Shown one piece after another: positions 46,548 to 58,380 of a stretch of DNA of 64,000 nt. The notes beneath the pieces were generated by a model. That model searched no databases and was not told the DNA's origin. It was given only the letters and a program-made list of their open reading frames with translations. Position 1 is the first letter of the stretch; every line of letters starts with the position of its first letter. The translations under genes and the position numbers were made by a program. Origin of the DNA: Odontocerum albicorne (Eukaryota; Arthropoda; Insecta; Trichoptera; Odontoceridae); assembly GCA_949825065.1 (NCBI GenBank), contig OX463839.1, forward strand, positions 27,711,291 through 27,775,290, read 5' to 3'.

Positions 46548-49449
46548 ATCTGTTAAGGTTCAGGTAAGGAAGGTTCTTAAGTCATAAACATTGTACATTT
46601 TCTTTGATGACGAAATTCGACTGAGACCTACGAGTATAATAAGTCGGGGCAAAGGAGGGAAATAATTGGTTAAGATCCTAAGAGCCTGGCGTAAAATATA
46701 AGAATTAACTTCCTTCCTGTCGACTTATCTCGCTTGGTGAAAGTGGTGTGTGCTACAATCCCTTTGTTTAAGAATTAGTACCCTTTTTTGTAAGTTGTTA
46801 TTTAAAAAGCTCATTCTGTTTTTCTTTATGTATTGAAACGTAAATTTAAATTATTTAATTGAGATGAAATTATAAAAGTAAGATATGCAAACCATCATGC
46901 TATAATACCCTAAATTAAATGTATGTAAACTATCCGGCTGTAACATCTCTGCTTATTGCATAAATATCAAGATCACTCGATCGCAATAACCTGGGGTAAC
47001 TAATAATCAGTCTTTAGAAAGAGGGCGCAGTCAAAACGTAAAAAAGTATAATTTATAAACATAATTGAGTAAATCTGTAAGAAACTTTATACTTAGACTA
47101 TTATAAAGAATTATTCAATTACAGATGAACAAAAATACTTAGAAGAAATAATATTCAAATTAATAACGAGTGAATAGGGAATTACAAAAAAAATATTTTT
47201 TAAGAGGAATAAAATTAATTGATATTTATTGACATCAAAATGATGTCTCCGACTGTGTGTAATAAAATGTAGGGTTTAAATAATTAAATTTTATAACAAC
47301 TTAGGCATTCGTGTGTTTGGTGTTATACAACTCTATTCTAGACAGTGCACGCACAATTTTACCAAAATAAGATTTTATTAAAATTTTATTGGATAAAAAA
47401 CATGCCTTTTCCATTAATAAAATATATAATAGTATATGGCACATATTAAGTAAAACACACAATTCAGAAAATTTTGAAAACAAAACAACTATAATTTATT
47501 GAATTTACGTATAATTCACGAAAATCGTTTTTTTGTGTGAATCTCATGTATAAATAGTATCACTCTAAATAAAACATTGAATTTAATATTACCATGAATC
47601 AATCACAATTTTATTGTGTAAAAAAATGAGAAAACTACTTGGTTAGTTATGCTAAATCATAATTTCTTGGAAGTAATTTTGTTACTTTTGTTCCTAACCT
47701 ATATCAACGATAACATTTCAATCACCAAAATGTGTTGACCATTTTTACTTTTTTTATAAAAGAGAGAGAGAGAAGAGTGTCAATATGTAAAATTTTGTCT
47801 GAAATAACTTTCGTTTTTTTTGTCATATCTTAAGATAGTCCCAGTAAAATTTTATTCGATGTAAAAAACTGTTTTACTCGTATGTATACAAAATTAAAAA
47901 AAAGCCTTTTATATCGAATAACCAAGACAAAGAATCTAAATATTACGTCGTTTTTTTATCTTTCAGTCAGTTTTTAAAAACAAGTCATTTCATAATTGGT
48001 TTAAAAATATTATTTCCAAAAGATATCTAAAAAATCTGCTTTATTGAATTAAGCATACTTGAATCGCGAACAACATCTTAAATAAAATATGTTATAACAA
48101 AGTAAAAAATATCATAAAACTGTTCTGAATGGAACTTTCAGATTAATCACTCAAAAGATTGAGATCAATACATACATAAGAGCTTGATAGAATTGATAAC
48201 GATACTTCAAAATCGTTTGAATAATTTGACTTAGGCTTTACGAGTGTAAAAAAACTGTTTTTGGTTGGCTGGGATTACTGAGACTTACCGGTTCTTAGAG
48301 TGTGGGTTTCGGCTGAATCGTGCAAATAACCAGTAACTTTTATCAGCCGTATGGAGTAATGAACGTATTATATAGTATAGGATCTAGACATGATGTAGAG
48401 TGTCAAAAGACTTGCTATAAAACACCTAAGAAGTAAAATTATTTGACTTTTCAATCTAACGGAAGAGCCAATGTTATGATTTAAAAACTCAATGGTACTA
48501 TACAAAAACATTTAGATTTTGTTGTACATTTTAGTGATTTTACTCAAAAACTAATTGTCACGGTGTTAATAAAAGCATAAAATAACAACAAAAAGAAAAC
48601 AGAATAACTTAAAAAAATCACATTAAAAAATATATAATAGAATATCAAAAGAAGCAGCATTGCACATTCTTAAATAATTAAAATAATATTTATTTAAAAA
48701 AAAAGATCAAAAACCATCATTATTAAATGTCGTTTTTGCTGAAAAATAACCCTTCTGAAGTTTCTATCATCATGAATTAACAAAATAATGAGGCTGGGTA
48801 GAAAAGTTCAATATGGTCCAAGAAGTGACACTGAGTGCAAGAAACAACCCCCGTTGACGTTGAAGCAGGTTGTGGTAGAGCTTTTAATGAGGTAGAGTTT
48901 GACGGGCCGAACCGTGTGCGCTGGATATGTGCTCCTGACAGCCAACATGGCATTCACTCCGGACCCTTTCTCTCATGCCAATCGCAGAGGAGAAAAAAAT
49001 GGGTTTGAAATAAAGAGAGTGAAATTTTAATACAGCATTTCTGTCCAGTGAAGGGAATGTGCAACTTTATTTCAGATTTATTCAATTTAATGTCATCATC
49101 ACTCAATGCCCCCTTTTTTGCAGTGGACATTTGGGAGAGATTTCTATCTAAGCACACAGTTTTACATCGACCTCATCTATAGATCTCGTTATACATGCTC
49201 TTCTGTTTCTTATATTTCTTACATTTCCCTAAATATAAGATTCATACTTAGTCCCTTCCATTCACTTCTAGTCTACCTCTTCCTGACTCAAAACTATTGA
49301 TTAATTCGACCTTGTATTTTTAAAATAACGCATGAGATGTGCAAACATATTATTTGTCATAATTATAAATGAATATTTTTTTAGTGGTTTTTCATGGGAA
49401 AATGAACGTTTTTGATCATTCTTATATTATTACAGTATTACACGTTTAT
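46548..49449. other. AT-rich stretch with a GC-richer patch at 48790-49150
   Basis: In 48790-49150 one plus-strand frame reads EVEFDGPNRVRWICAPDS without stops, one minus-strand frame reads MSTAKKGALSDDDIKLNKSE, and a polypyrimidine tract ending TTTTTTGCAG at 49122 looks like a 3' splice site. These are mutually inconsistent hints, so I call no gene. The remainder is anonymous. Confidence 0.3.
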
Positions 49450-49578
49450 TGTAAATAGTATAACCTGGTAGGTTTCAAACGGAAAAAAAGGTAATGAGGG
49501 CCTTTTGTGAAAATCCAAGTGAAATATTTTTGAATGGGTCGCAAAAAAGGCACCTCATCAACTAGACCAAGGAGGTCG
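49450..49578 (-). repeat. tRNA-derived SINE, family A, decayed
   Basis: Minus strand: GACCTCCTTGGTCTAGTTGA (A box), a lost B box (GCGACCCATTC), TTTCACTTGGATTTTC and CCTACCAGGTTATACTAT at the 3' end. Confidence 0.6.
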
Positions 49579-50190
49579 GAGACTTGGTCGGAGATTTATT
49601 TATATCTCGAAGATTTCAAACTTTTAAATTAGTCAGCATATCAGCTTTCAAAGATAACTAATAAAAATTAAGTGAAGGAAATCAAAAAGTTTGCTTTACG
49701 GTTGGAGTAAAAAGTGACTTTTTTATTATTCTTGAGAGATACAGTATTTGAATCATGACACAAAACGAAACAGGTGAATTAATTTTGTCCCAAAAATAAA
49801 AAAAGAGAATCAGTGGGAAATAAAATGAATAATTGAAATGTGCTTAAGTATAGGTAAAAGAGACTAAACCAATATATAAAAAGGAAAAATCAATCAAGAT
49901 GAAATGAATAACTTTAGTTTGATTTAATTAAAATAAACTAAATTACTGTTTAAAAAGATGAATAAATTAAATATGAAGTTAATAACTTGACTATTTAAAT
50001 AAAAAATGAAAGATCAATGTATAAAAGGAGAACCATTTGAAGTTGAAATGAATAAGTTGACTGTGTTTAGCAAAATAGGCTTAGTCAATTTTTACATATG
50101 CCGGAAATACATTTTTTTTAATGGTTGGAGTAACTTTAATTATGTCATGTAATTCAGTAGGCAGAAAACCAATTTTTTTTTTATATATTT

Positions 50191-50410
50191 TGTTTATAGT
50201 TAAGGCATTAACGTTCTGGAGGTTTAAATACATTGTAATTTATTTTATCAAACACTGTTAGACACATTGTAGTTTATTTTATCAAACACACAGATGAGCA
50301 CGAAAGACTTATGCTCTCCTGATGATGAGGGGAAAACCTTAAAACCGGTAGGGTTATACCGTTCCAAAAAAGTGGAATAAACAGTGTTTGATAAAATAAA
50401 TCACAATAAT
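50191..50410. mobile_element. foldback element family F, copy
   Basis: Left outer arm TTTATAGTTAAGGCATTAAC, then GGTTTAAATACATTG and TTATTTTATCAAACACTGTT; part of this is repeated; then GAGCACGAAAGACTTATGCTC, CTGATGATGAGG, ACCGGTAGGGTTATACCG, and the right arm GGAATAAACAGTGTTTGATA. It lies 160 bp left of the mariner-like element. Confidence 0.78.
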
Positions 50411-50699
50411 TTTTTTTATTAAAACTGAAAATGTACAAAATTAATTAGAAAAATATGGTTTAATGAAGAAAGCGAATTGGTCAATTTAATAAATAAAAAT
50501 TGATCTTAAAATAAATTATTAAAAATATTTCAGCTGATTTTATTCTTAAATACTGAAATGGACAGTTAAATATAGGGTTGCGCAACAATAACTGTATTTT
50601 TCAATTTAAATTACGTTCTACATTCGTGTACCACTGCATGATTAATTTACAAGTTATGTAGATTACGTATGTCCATTATACTCGTAAATATTATTCGCT

Positions 50700-51024
50700 T
50701 GACAGCTGAAAAATGGTGACAAGTTGCAGATCTTGTTGCGCCACCCCATGAAATAATACCTTCGGTCAATGGAAATCGATATCGTGACATGATTCAAACT
50801 TTGTTTGGCCTCAATTGAACAATTAGGACTTGACAAAACACGTGGTTCCAGCAGGATGGGGCTACTTGTCATACTGCTGATGAAACACTGGCTTTATTGC
50901 AATAAAAACTCTCCGATCGTGTGATTTCTTATCGTGGAAATCTGAATTGGCCGCCACGATTGTATGATTTAAACCCTTTAGATTTTTTATCTGAGGTTAT
51001 GTTAAATCTCAAGTGTATTATGCA
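50700..51024 (+). pseudogene. mariner-like transposase, catalytic core up to the E insertion
   Basis: Frames give VNGNRYRDMIQTLFGLN, a stop, TWFQQDGATCHTADETLALL, a stop, SDRVISYRGNLNWPPRLYD, LNPLDFLSEVMLNLKCIM. The Asp of QQDGAT and the Asp of NPLDF are the second and third catalytic positions of IS630/Tc1/mariner proteins; both are present. The N-terminal HTH part and first Asp are absent. The segment 50871-51024 is duplicated twice more downstream. Confidence 0.82.
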
Positions 51025-51871
51025 TAGAATGTGAAGATAATTGTTTTGTTATATTTACTTTTAAATTCATTCATTACTTCAATATATATTAAATTACGAG
51101 ATACTAAAGATTGTAATACAGCGGACATATTAAAGATTGTGACAAAGAGAAACATTGTTTTCGGCACAATCGAATTAGGTAAGGAACTTACAGTACACGT
51201 GTTGGCAATGTTATCGCACGTGAAGAGGCAACAACACACACTTATACGGTACCATCAGGAATTGAGCTCGAAAATCAAGCTGAAGTCAAGCGTGTTACTT
51301 ATTCGGTCACGGAGGTCACCACTTTAAATATTAAGTAAACATATAACTGAAGTTAAAATAGTCTCATAAACTTAGGGGAGAAACGCTTGGTGTCCAAGGT
51401 GAGTGTTTCAACACAGGATTCGAACTCGTGAAATTTTGCACAAAAGTCTAGGGTTTATTTTAAAACTTAACTTCTCTTTATTTTAATATAAGGAATATTA
51501 TGATAAGCAATGAATATAAAGATTATACTATTTCAGAAGTCTAGAACAGAATATAGAAATTTGTATTGAAATTGCATGCAAACCAAATCACTATCTCAAT
51601 AACTTCGGCCATTGTAAGCGGCGTTAAATTATTTATTTAATAACTTTTTAGAGGTAGCAGACAGGCATTATAAGTTTCAATAAACTTTCCACGATAATAT
51701 AAAAGGAAAAGATTTTTTTCTATTGTACAATAAAATAAAAGGAAAAATGTTATGCATAAAAAAAGGTTTACTCAACAAGCAGATAACCTTTCTCAAAGTA
51801 TAAACTTTCAATAGAATTTGCCATATAAACTTATTATTATATAATTCAAATTAGTACTTGTCTCTGATTAA
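51025..51871 (+). repeat. element E, copy E1
   Basis: Essentially identical to E2 1,005 bp downstream and close to the solo copy at 45.7 kb. Left junction is with transposase sequence ...TGTATTATGCA; right junction is GATTAA-TTTT-ATACTGCTG. Confidence 0.9.
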
Positions 51872-51875
51872 TTTT

Positions 51876-52029
51876 ATACTGCTGATGAAACAATGGCTTT
51901 ATTTCAATAAAAACTCTCCGATCGTGTGATTTCTTATGGTGGAAATCTGAATTGGCCGCCACGATTGTATGATTTAAACCCTTTAGATTTTTTATCTGAG
52001 GTTATGTTAAATCTCAAGTGTATTATGCA
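51876..52029 (+). repeat. 154-bp transposase segment, middle copy (hybrid)
   Basis: Its left half carries the variants of the third segment (AACAATGG, TTTCAATAAAA) and its right half those of the first (GATTGTATG, TTTAAACCC). That is what an unequal exchange between segments one and three would leave. One private change, TATGGTGG. Confidence 0.85.
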
Positions 52030-52876
52030 TAGAATGTGAAGATAATTGTTTTGTTATATTTACTTTTAAATTCATTCATTACTTCAATATATATTAAATT
52101 ACGAGATACTAAAGATTGTAATACAGCGGACATATTAAAGATTGTGACAAAGAGAAACATTGTTTTCGGCACAATCGAATTAGGTAAGGAACTTACAGTA
52201 CACGTGTTGGCAATGTTATCGCACGTGAAGAGGCAACAACACACACTTATACGGTACCATCAGGAATTGAGCTCGAAAATCAAGCTGAAGTCAAGCGTGT
52301 TACTTATTCGGTCACGGAGGTCACCACTTTAAATATTAAGTAAACATATAACTGAAGTTAAAATAGTCTCATAAACTTAGGGGAGAAACGCTTGGTGTCC
52401 AAGGTGAGTGTTTCAACACAGGATTCGAACTCGTGAAATTTTGCACAAAAGTCTAGGGTTTATTTTAAAACTTAACTTCTCTTTATTTTAATATAAGGAA
52501 TATTATGATAAGCAATGAATATAAAGATTATACTATTTCAGAAGTCTAGAACAGAATATAGAAATTTGTATTGAAATTGCATGCAAACCAAATCACTATC
52601 TCAATAACTTCGGCCATTGTAAGCGGCGTTAAATTATTTATTTAATAACTTTTTAGAGGTAGCAGACAGGCATTATAAGTTTCAATAAACTTTCCACGAT
52701 AATATAAAAGGAAAAGATTTTTTTCTATTGTACAATAAAATAAAAGGAAAAATGTTATGCATAAAAAAAGGTTTACTCAACAAGCAGATAACCTTTCTCA
52801 AAGTATAAACTTTCAATAGAATTTGCCATATAAACTTATTATTATATAATTCAAATTAGTACTTGTCTCTGATTAA
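52030..52876 (+). repeat. element E, copy E2
   Basis: Second unit of the tandem array, offset 1,005 bp from E1. Confidence 0.9.
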
Positions 52877-52880
52877 TTTT

Positions 52881-53203
52881 ATACTGCTGATGAAACAATG
52901 GCTTTATTTCAATAAAAACTCTCCGATCGTGTGATTTCTTATCGTGGAAATCTGAATTGGCCGCCACGATCGTATGATTTAACCCCTTTAGATTTTTTAT
53001 CTGAGGTTATGTTAAATCTCAAGTGTATTATGCCAAGAATCCAAAAACCATCGATGGCATTAAATTCAATATCACTCGTGTCATTGCAGATATACGTATC
53101 CATTTATGAGAATCCATTAGTGAACAATTTTGCTCAAAGAGTCATCTGTAACAGGAGCCGAGGTGGCTATATGGCCAATATTATTTTTCACACATAGTTA
53201 TCA
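52881..53203 (+). pseudogene. mariner-like transposase, third segment and C-terminus
   Basis: Repeats SDRVISYRGNLNWPPRSYDL, TPLDFLSEVMLNLKCIMPR and continues past the E junction into IQKPSMALNSI and a C-terminal NNFAQRVICNRSRGGYMANI, IFHT, stop. The end 'RSRGG....IIFHT' is the standard C-terminus of this transposase group. The 3' inverted repeat follows at 53255-53279. Confidence 0.83.
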
Positions 53204-53279
53204 TGTGCACTAATTACAATAAACATTTAAAAAATCTTATTTTCTTTATTCAAAATTGCAGTTCTTGTTGTGTCACCCT

Positions 53280-54970
53280 CTGCATTGTTTTCAGTTTGTT
53301 ATTCATTTGTATGTAGGTACCCCTCAACATATCCGATTTGATGATGTGGATGAGTTGATGGTCGTGGCCGAGGAACAATATTTTGGCTTTAGTAATCGAA
53401 TTTTCGAGTTGAAAACCACTGGAGCAGGCAATTCACAGTTCGCCTTCTTAAGCGCTGAAAATATTATACTAAAAATACTTATATATTATACGGTATGGGT
53501 TGAAAAACATATCGTGTACTCGCGGCTGGGCTCGCCTTATATTGGTGGGTGTTTATCTCGGTCGGGGTGATGTTATGAGACGAGTCTAGACCTTTTAATA
53601 GCTTTTCTTTTCAATGTTTTTTTCTGCTACTTATCTTGAGATACGAGTATATATGTGATTTTGGAATGTATTTAAATATGTGCATAATATGTTGCTTTCA
53701 ATAAACCTATATTTATTTATTACCGTAACGGACAAGCACATTTTCCATACGTCTAGCATGTGAGATTATTGTTGCCAGACTCTTAAATACAATTGAGACG
53801 CTTTTTAATTTATTTGTTTTTGAGTATCACTTGGAATAGAACCAAAACCCCACAGGTGGAAGCTAGCGTCCTTACAAGAAGGTCGATAAGATTTGATTTC
53901 AGTAACCATAGACCTCTGGGTTAATAACATTATTAAAAAAGGAAAATTCTAAGTCCATTCTCTTGAAACGGTATATCCCTAAAAATATATTTGGTTTGAA
54001 ATGTAATTAATATATCACAAACGTATATTTAATATCAAACGAAGTATTTCAATACTTCAATGTATTTAACAGTGACATTTGATTTTCTTTAAGTTAATCT
54101 TAATAAGAGATTTCTTGCGTTTGACACATGCGAAAGAACGTAAATAAATCGAATTCTCTTTGAGAAAGAAATAAAAGCAATTTGAAATATTCGCCAACTA
54201 TGTAGGTCGTTTTTGGTATATCATGTAGTGATATGTTGGACCCAGATCAAATGCCACGGTCACTGAATATATATTGAATACAACAAACTGACAAGTATTC
54301 CATTCCAAAAAGAAAGTACCGCTTTATTGGTTTAATTGTAAAAAATATATTTCTGTTTTGCTTTTTAAAATAAATAAAGTGTGAAAATTTGCAAAAATGT
54401 ACACACATTTATTTATATCCGAACGACCTTAGTAAGAAATCAAACGAAACTGTGAGCTGTATGTTAGCCCGTTAACACAGGTTGACTCCCAATGAGTTGG
54501 ATTGTGGTTGTCTAGTCAGGCCCTGCTACGAGTATTACTGTCATTCGTGATTTTTTTCTTGTGTTAAAATTTTTCAAGTAAATTCTGATTTATTAGATTT
54601 AAGACCATTTATTTATTCCTGAAGTTGTGCACAATATTCCATTATATTTGTTGTATATTTCTTTATTAGTTCAAGTCGGTTAAAATGAATTTCTGTCATT
54701 TCAACGTGTTTATTTTCTTCTCGCAACAGTTGTATTATTGTTACGTAATTTATTTAATTAATTGATAATCTTTATTTTGGTTAATATTTGTTTTCTTGAG
54801 TAATATTTTTCTGGTATTTTTTTGTTTGTTGTAAAATAGTTTATAGAATCTTGATCAGATGTTTTGATTAATAATTCATAAAAAATATTCATTATGTCAT
54901 TTTGGTTAACATTTTGTATTCCTCAAATTGTTAGAGAAATGGGTGGCCTATGCAGCTTTAGGAAACAATT
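53280..54970. other. mixed stretch; SINE fragments at 53756 and 53825-53885
   Basis: 53825-53885 on the minus strand has a damaged B box (TTTGGTTCTATTCCAAG) and CTTCCACCTG, typical of family A. 53750-53790 matches the alternative SINE body (CTGGCAACAATAATCTCAC on the minus strand). The 104-codon ORF at 53256-53570 is open but I do not recognise it. Confidence 0.4.
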
Positions 54971-55372
54971 AGAGACAACCGTTTTTGGGAAGTCTTATCA
55001 AAATTTATAATTGAATATGCATACTTTACACATAAACAACACTCTACTAAAAACCGAATGCGTTACTATCACGTATTGGAAGATCTACAAAGGTTTCTTT
55101 GTAGTTCCTCTTCTGTTGGTAAGTTTACTGCGGTTTTCTTACCAATTATGTTTTTCTAAACATATGCAGACGCGGGGAATTCCTAATCTAATGGCCGCAG
55201 CTCCCACCTTCGTATTCTTACACTCAACTTGTTTTATTATTTTGTAATATTTTTAATCCCTCAATAATAGTGGGTTTGAATCCCGAGTAAGAACGCCCTG
55301 GATGAGAGTGTGCTCTCTAAACGGCGCTATATAAATTATAATTTTTTTATAATTATTATTACTGTTAGTATC
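54971..55372 (+). repeat. SINE-like family B, longest copy (about 400 bp)
   Basis: 5' part CTTATCAAAATTTATAATTG and GGAAGATCTACAAAGGTTTC shared with 19.4-19.7 kb; 3' part with GTGGGTTTGAATCCCGAG (B box), a GAGAGTGTGCTCTC hairpin, GGCGCTATATAAATTATAA and an ATTATTATT tail shared with 12.4 kb. It links the two halves seen separately elsewhere into one composite repeat. Confidence 0.78.
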
Positions 55373-55494
55373 TCTATTTTTTTATTTATAAATAAAAAAA
55401 ACTGTTCTTTATATGCATAAAAAATAATTAAATTGTTTGAATAAAAAATAAATGTGGCATTGAATTTAGTTTTCGACATAAAATTAAAAAAAAA

Positions 55495-55680
55495 CATTTT
55501 TTCGTTGGCCTTCTTCTACCACACCTACCACTCACATTCCACACCTACCACTCACTTCTACCACACCTACCACTCACTATCTTCATTCATTCATTCTACA
55601 TGCCCAAAGCATCTCTTATTGATCTTCATATTACTCAAAACATGAGCTTTAAGTTAATAAATATTTTGTAATTGAGTTGC
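55495..55680 (-). pseudogene. LINE family C fragment with a short tandem expansion
   Basis: The minus strand reads SNMKINKRCFGHVE-like then MNE, the 'LRWFGHVERMNE' region of family C. It runs into a three-fold repeat of about 21 bp (CTACCACACCTACCACTCAC on the plus strand, 55515-55576) and then loses similarity. Confidence 0.5.
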
Positions 55681-55884
55681 GAGGTGTATGTTAACATAAA
55701 AGGTTTTATTACAGATGTTTTCCAGACTTTTCTGTGTCCGTTTTTTTATTGAAATTCTTCCATCTTAACGCAAAAGGTAAACGAGTAAAATATTTTCATG
55801 ACGGATGCAAAAAAAATCATTGAATAATTATCGAATTGTTTGAAAGATTATTTTTATTATGATAACAAGACTATACCAAAAAAA

Positions 55885-56235
55885 ACAGAAGCAGATACTT
55901 TTTGGTTACCCACATATGTGATAGGATGGCAATACAAAAAGAAAACCTAAAACAGACACTTCTTGGTCACCCACATATGTGATGGAATGGCAATACAAAA
56001 AATAAATCAGAAGTGGGTTATTCTTGGTCGCCCACATACAATATATAAAAGGGACTGCAATACAAAATGTAAACAAGTAGCAGATACTTCTTGGTCACAC
56101 ACGTATATGATGGGATGGCAATACAAAAAGAAAACTTGAAGTAGATTCTTCTTGGTTGCAAACGTATGTGATGGAATGGCAATGCAAAAAGGAAACCAGA
56201 AACATACCATAAACCAGAAACATACCATATACATT
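55885..56235. repeat. 61-bp minisatellite, about 5.5 copies
   Basis: Repeated blocks CAGATACTTCTTGGTCAC, CCACATATGTGATGG, ATGGCAATACAAAAAGAAAA recur with periods of about 60, 61, 67 and 61 bp. Copies differ by substitutions, so older than the 29-bp array. The core CACATATGTG is itself palindromic. Not CRISPR: repeats are continuous, without unique spacers. Confidence 0.85.
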
Positions 56236-58380
56236 TTACGTTTCACTAGCTGGAAAAATACGTTGAAAGTAACGAGCTACGTCTCGGCTTACACGTTTTA
56301 TCTTTTTACAGTCTCGGAGACTAGTTTATTACTTAAGGGTGTCTACCCTTTAATCAATTCATTTTTTTTGTAAATATTGACTGAAAAAACTTGAAAACAA
56401 CAACTGTTTTGAGGATATGGATCTTCCAATTTTTTTTTCAGGATAGCTTATTAAAGATCGAGATAAATCTTTATTTTCTCACTTATATAAATTCGATATT
56501 AAGACAAACATTTTTTACTACATTTAGTCTAGCACAATTGAAACAAGATAGCTCAATTTTCGGCGCTGCATGCATTACCCTTTGTAACTATTACACTAAA
56601 GGTACTGAAATTCATTCAATTTAAAGCGTATATATTCGGTTATGAGATAAGAAAATTGTGTTGTATTTTAGTAACACTATTTATAGAATAACCTGGTGAG
56701 ACTATTGATATCTAAATATGTTTTCAAACCATCATAAATATGATACTGTGTCATATGATCTGTTTGTGAAAAAAAAAACTGTTTTGAGCGTCTTCGGAAA
56801 TCAAATCAAAAACCACCAGATGGAAAAAAAACATTTCTATTTGAGGATTCAGGTGTAGGATTTTACAATTGTGAAACCCGCTGATTAAACTACATTGTGA
56901 TTTTTGAATACATGCCATTAGAAAATTAACAAACCGCCAAATTGGGAAAAATATTAAAACAAAATAAAATTTATTATCCAAGGCTATCCCATAACTACAA
57001 AGATTGAAGACTCAAACTCTTCAAAATGCAAATTAATTTCCAAAGCCATATTTTTCCAGAAAAATAATCAAACAAAGTTTTGACAAAACATTTCATGAGT
57101 ATTTTTTTCTCCGAGAGAATTTATATTTATACCGAACAGGTTTTTGTTTATAATAAAATAATTTCAAAGAGAAAAACAAAAAAATACCAGCATCAAATCA
57201 CAATATTTCTTTTTTATTTCAATTCACTCCAAAAGGAGTAAAGTGAAATAAAACGAAACAAGGGAGACAATAGAAATGTTCTAGTCACGCTATGAATACA
57301 CCGTTCACAAAACATAACTCGAAAATAAATCTCAACTCTTTTACTCTCGAAAAGAGGGAACGGGTAACAAATTTGGGATTGTTTTATTCACAACAAACCT
57401 GGCGTTTTTCCTTAAAAATACATATTTTATTCAAGCTTTACATTTTCGAAGCTCGACTTTGTCACATAAATTGGCATCTAGGGGGAGATTCTCAAGTTCT
57501 GGATGGACGAGCACTAAACTTAATTTCCACGGTAATGGAAGGTTCACATAACTTATCCAATAAAAAAGGTTGTCGAATCTAGACTTCAGTAAAATATTTG
57601 GGTAGAAAAAATAATTGTGAAATCTACGGTGCTTAAAATTTTTTTAAGATTGTTAATCACATTTGAAAATGTAATTTTTCAAGATGAATTAATTCAATTT
57701 GTAAAAAATTTAAACGATGTTCTCCTCTGAAGGCAATATATTTTTGATAAAGTTTTAAAAAATAAACATCAATATAAGGGAAATAAAATTTTATTTAAAA
57801 GCTTTATAATACTGAAATTATTGCAGAAAGCTAATGGCAGTACTTTTAATAAAGTCAAATAATGTATTGATAAATTTATATCCCTTCAAAGGCAAATATC
57901 ATACTCTACAATACATCATTTTATGAGAAAATATGGCAAATGATCGTCATGTAATTTTGTTCATACCTTCACCCAGTATTGTTAAATGAGGTATATAGGT
58001 AATATCACAAAATAAAATGGTCATTCTGAAGATAACAATAAATTAACATGAATTTAAAGTGAATATTTTTATACTCTGCAACAAGAAGATATAATTTAAA
58101 AAATAATTTTAACAAAAGTTTTAAATTAATGTTGTAAAAAGTCTTACCAATCAATGCTATGCGTACAGTCGAGTATCACATGATTCGTGTTAAATCATTT
58201 CTTGTTAAAGGTTATCACAATTATTATTTAAAAAAAAATAATATTAATGACAGCACTCACTTGAAAAGTGAATTAAAAAATAAGTCAAAATTTATAAAAT
58301 AAAACTATTTCACTATCATCAATATAAATGTTTCTAGGTTAACAATTTACGAGATGTCTTAGGTAACCTTTTTGAAGAGA
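56236..58380. other. AT-rich stretch, nothing recognised
   Basis: No TE or RNA match. The ORF at 57292-57582 (96 codons, plus) has less biased composition than most but no family I recognise. Confidence 0.4.

Larger units (their letters stand above)
50574..53279 (+). mobile_element. mariner-like transposon containing an E-based tandem array (2.7 kb)
   Basis: Ends are imperfect inverted repeats: AGGGTTGCGCAACAATAACT on the left, and on the right the complement of AGGGTGACACAACAAGAACT. Inside are a decayed DDE_3-type transposase lacking its N-terminal half and two copies of element E. The right end is not flanked by TA, so the exact boundary there is uncertain by a few bases. The element is dead. 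Confidence 0.78.

Noticed and set aside
47758..47775. GA-rich microsatellite (GAGAGAGAGAGAA)
   Set aside because: Too short to be more than a minor simple repeat.
48954..49300. Calling the two opposing ORFs here as genes
   Set aside because: They overlap on opposite strands and neither has a recognised domain; kept as a finding only.
51031..52332. Conserved ORFs in the E copies (98 codons plus, 73 codons minus), identical between copies
   Set aside because: Identity reflects the recent tandem duplication. Both strands are open at once, the composition is Ile/Leu/Ser-rich and the solo copy differs at replacement sites; no protein family is recognisable.
53256..53570. 104-codon ORF after the mariner-like element
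   Set aside because: Begins inside the transposon's right inverted repeat and shows no recognisable domain; may be chance.
55885..56235. CRISPR-like array
   Set aside because: The 61-bp units are head-to-tail without unique spacers, and the genome is eukaryotic.
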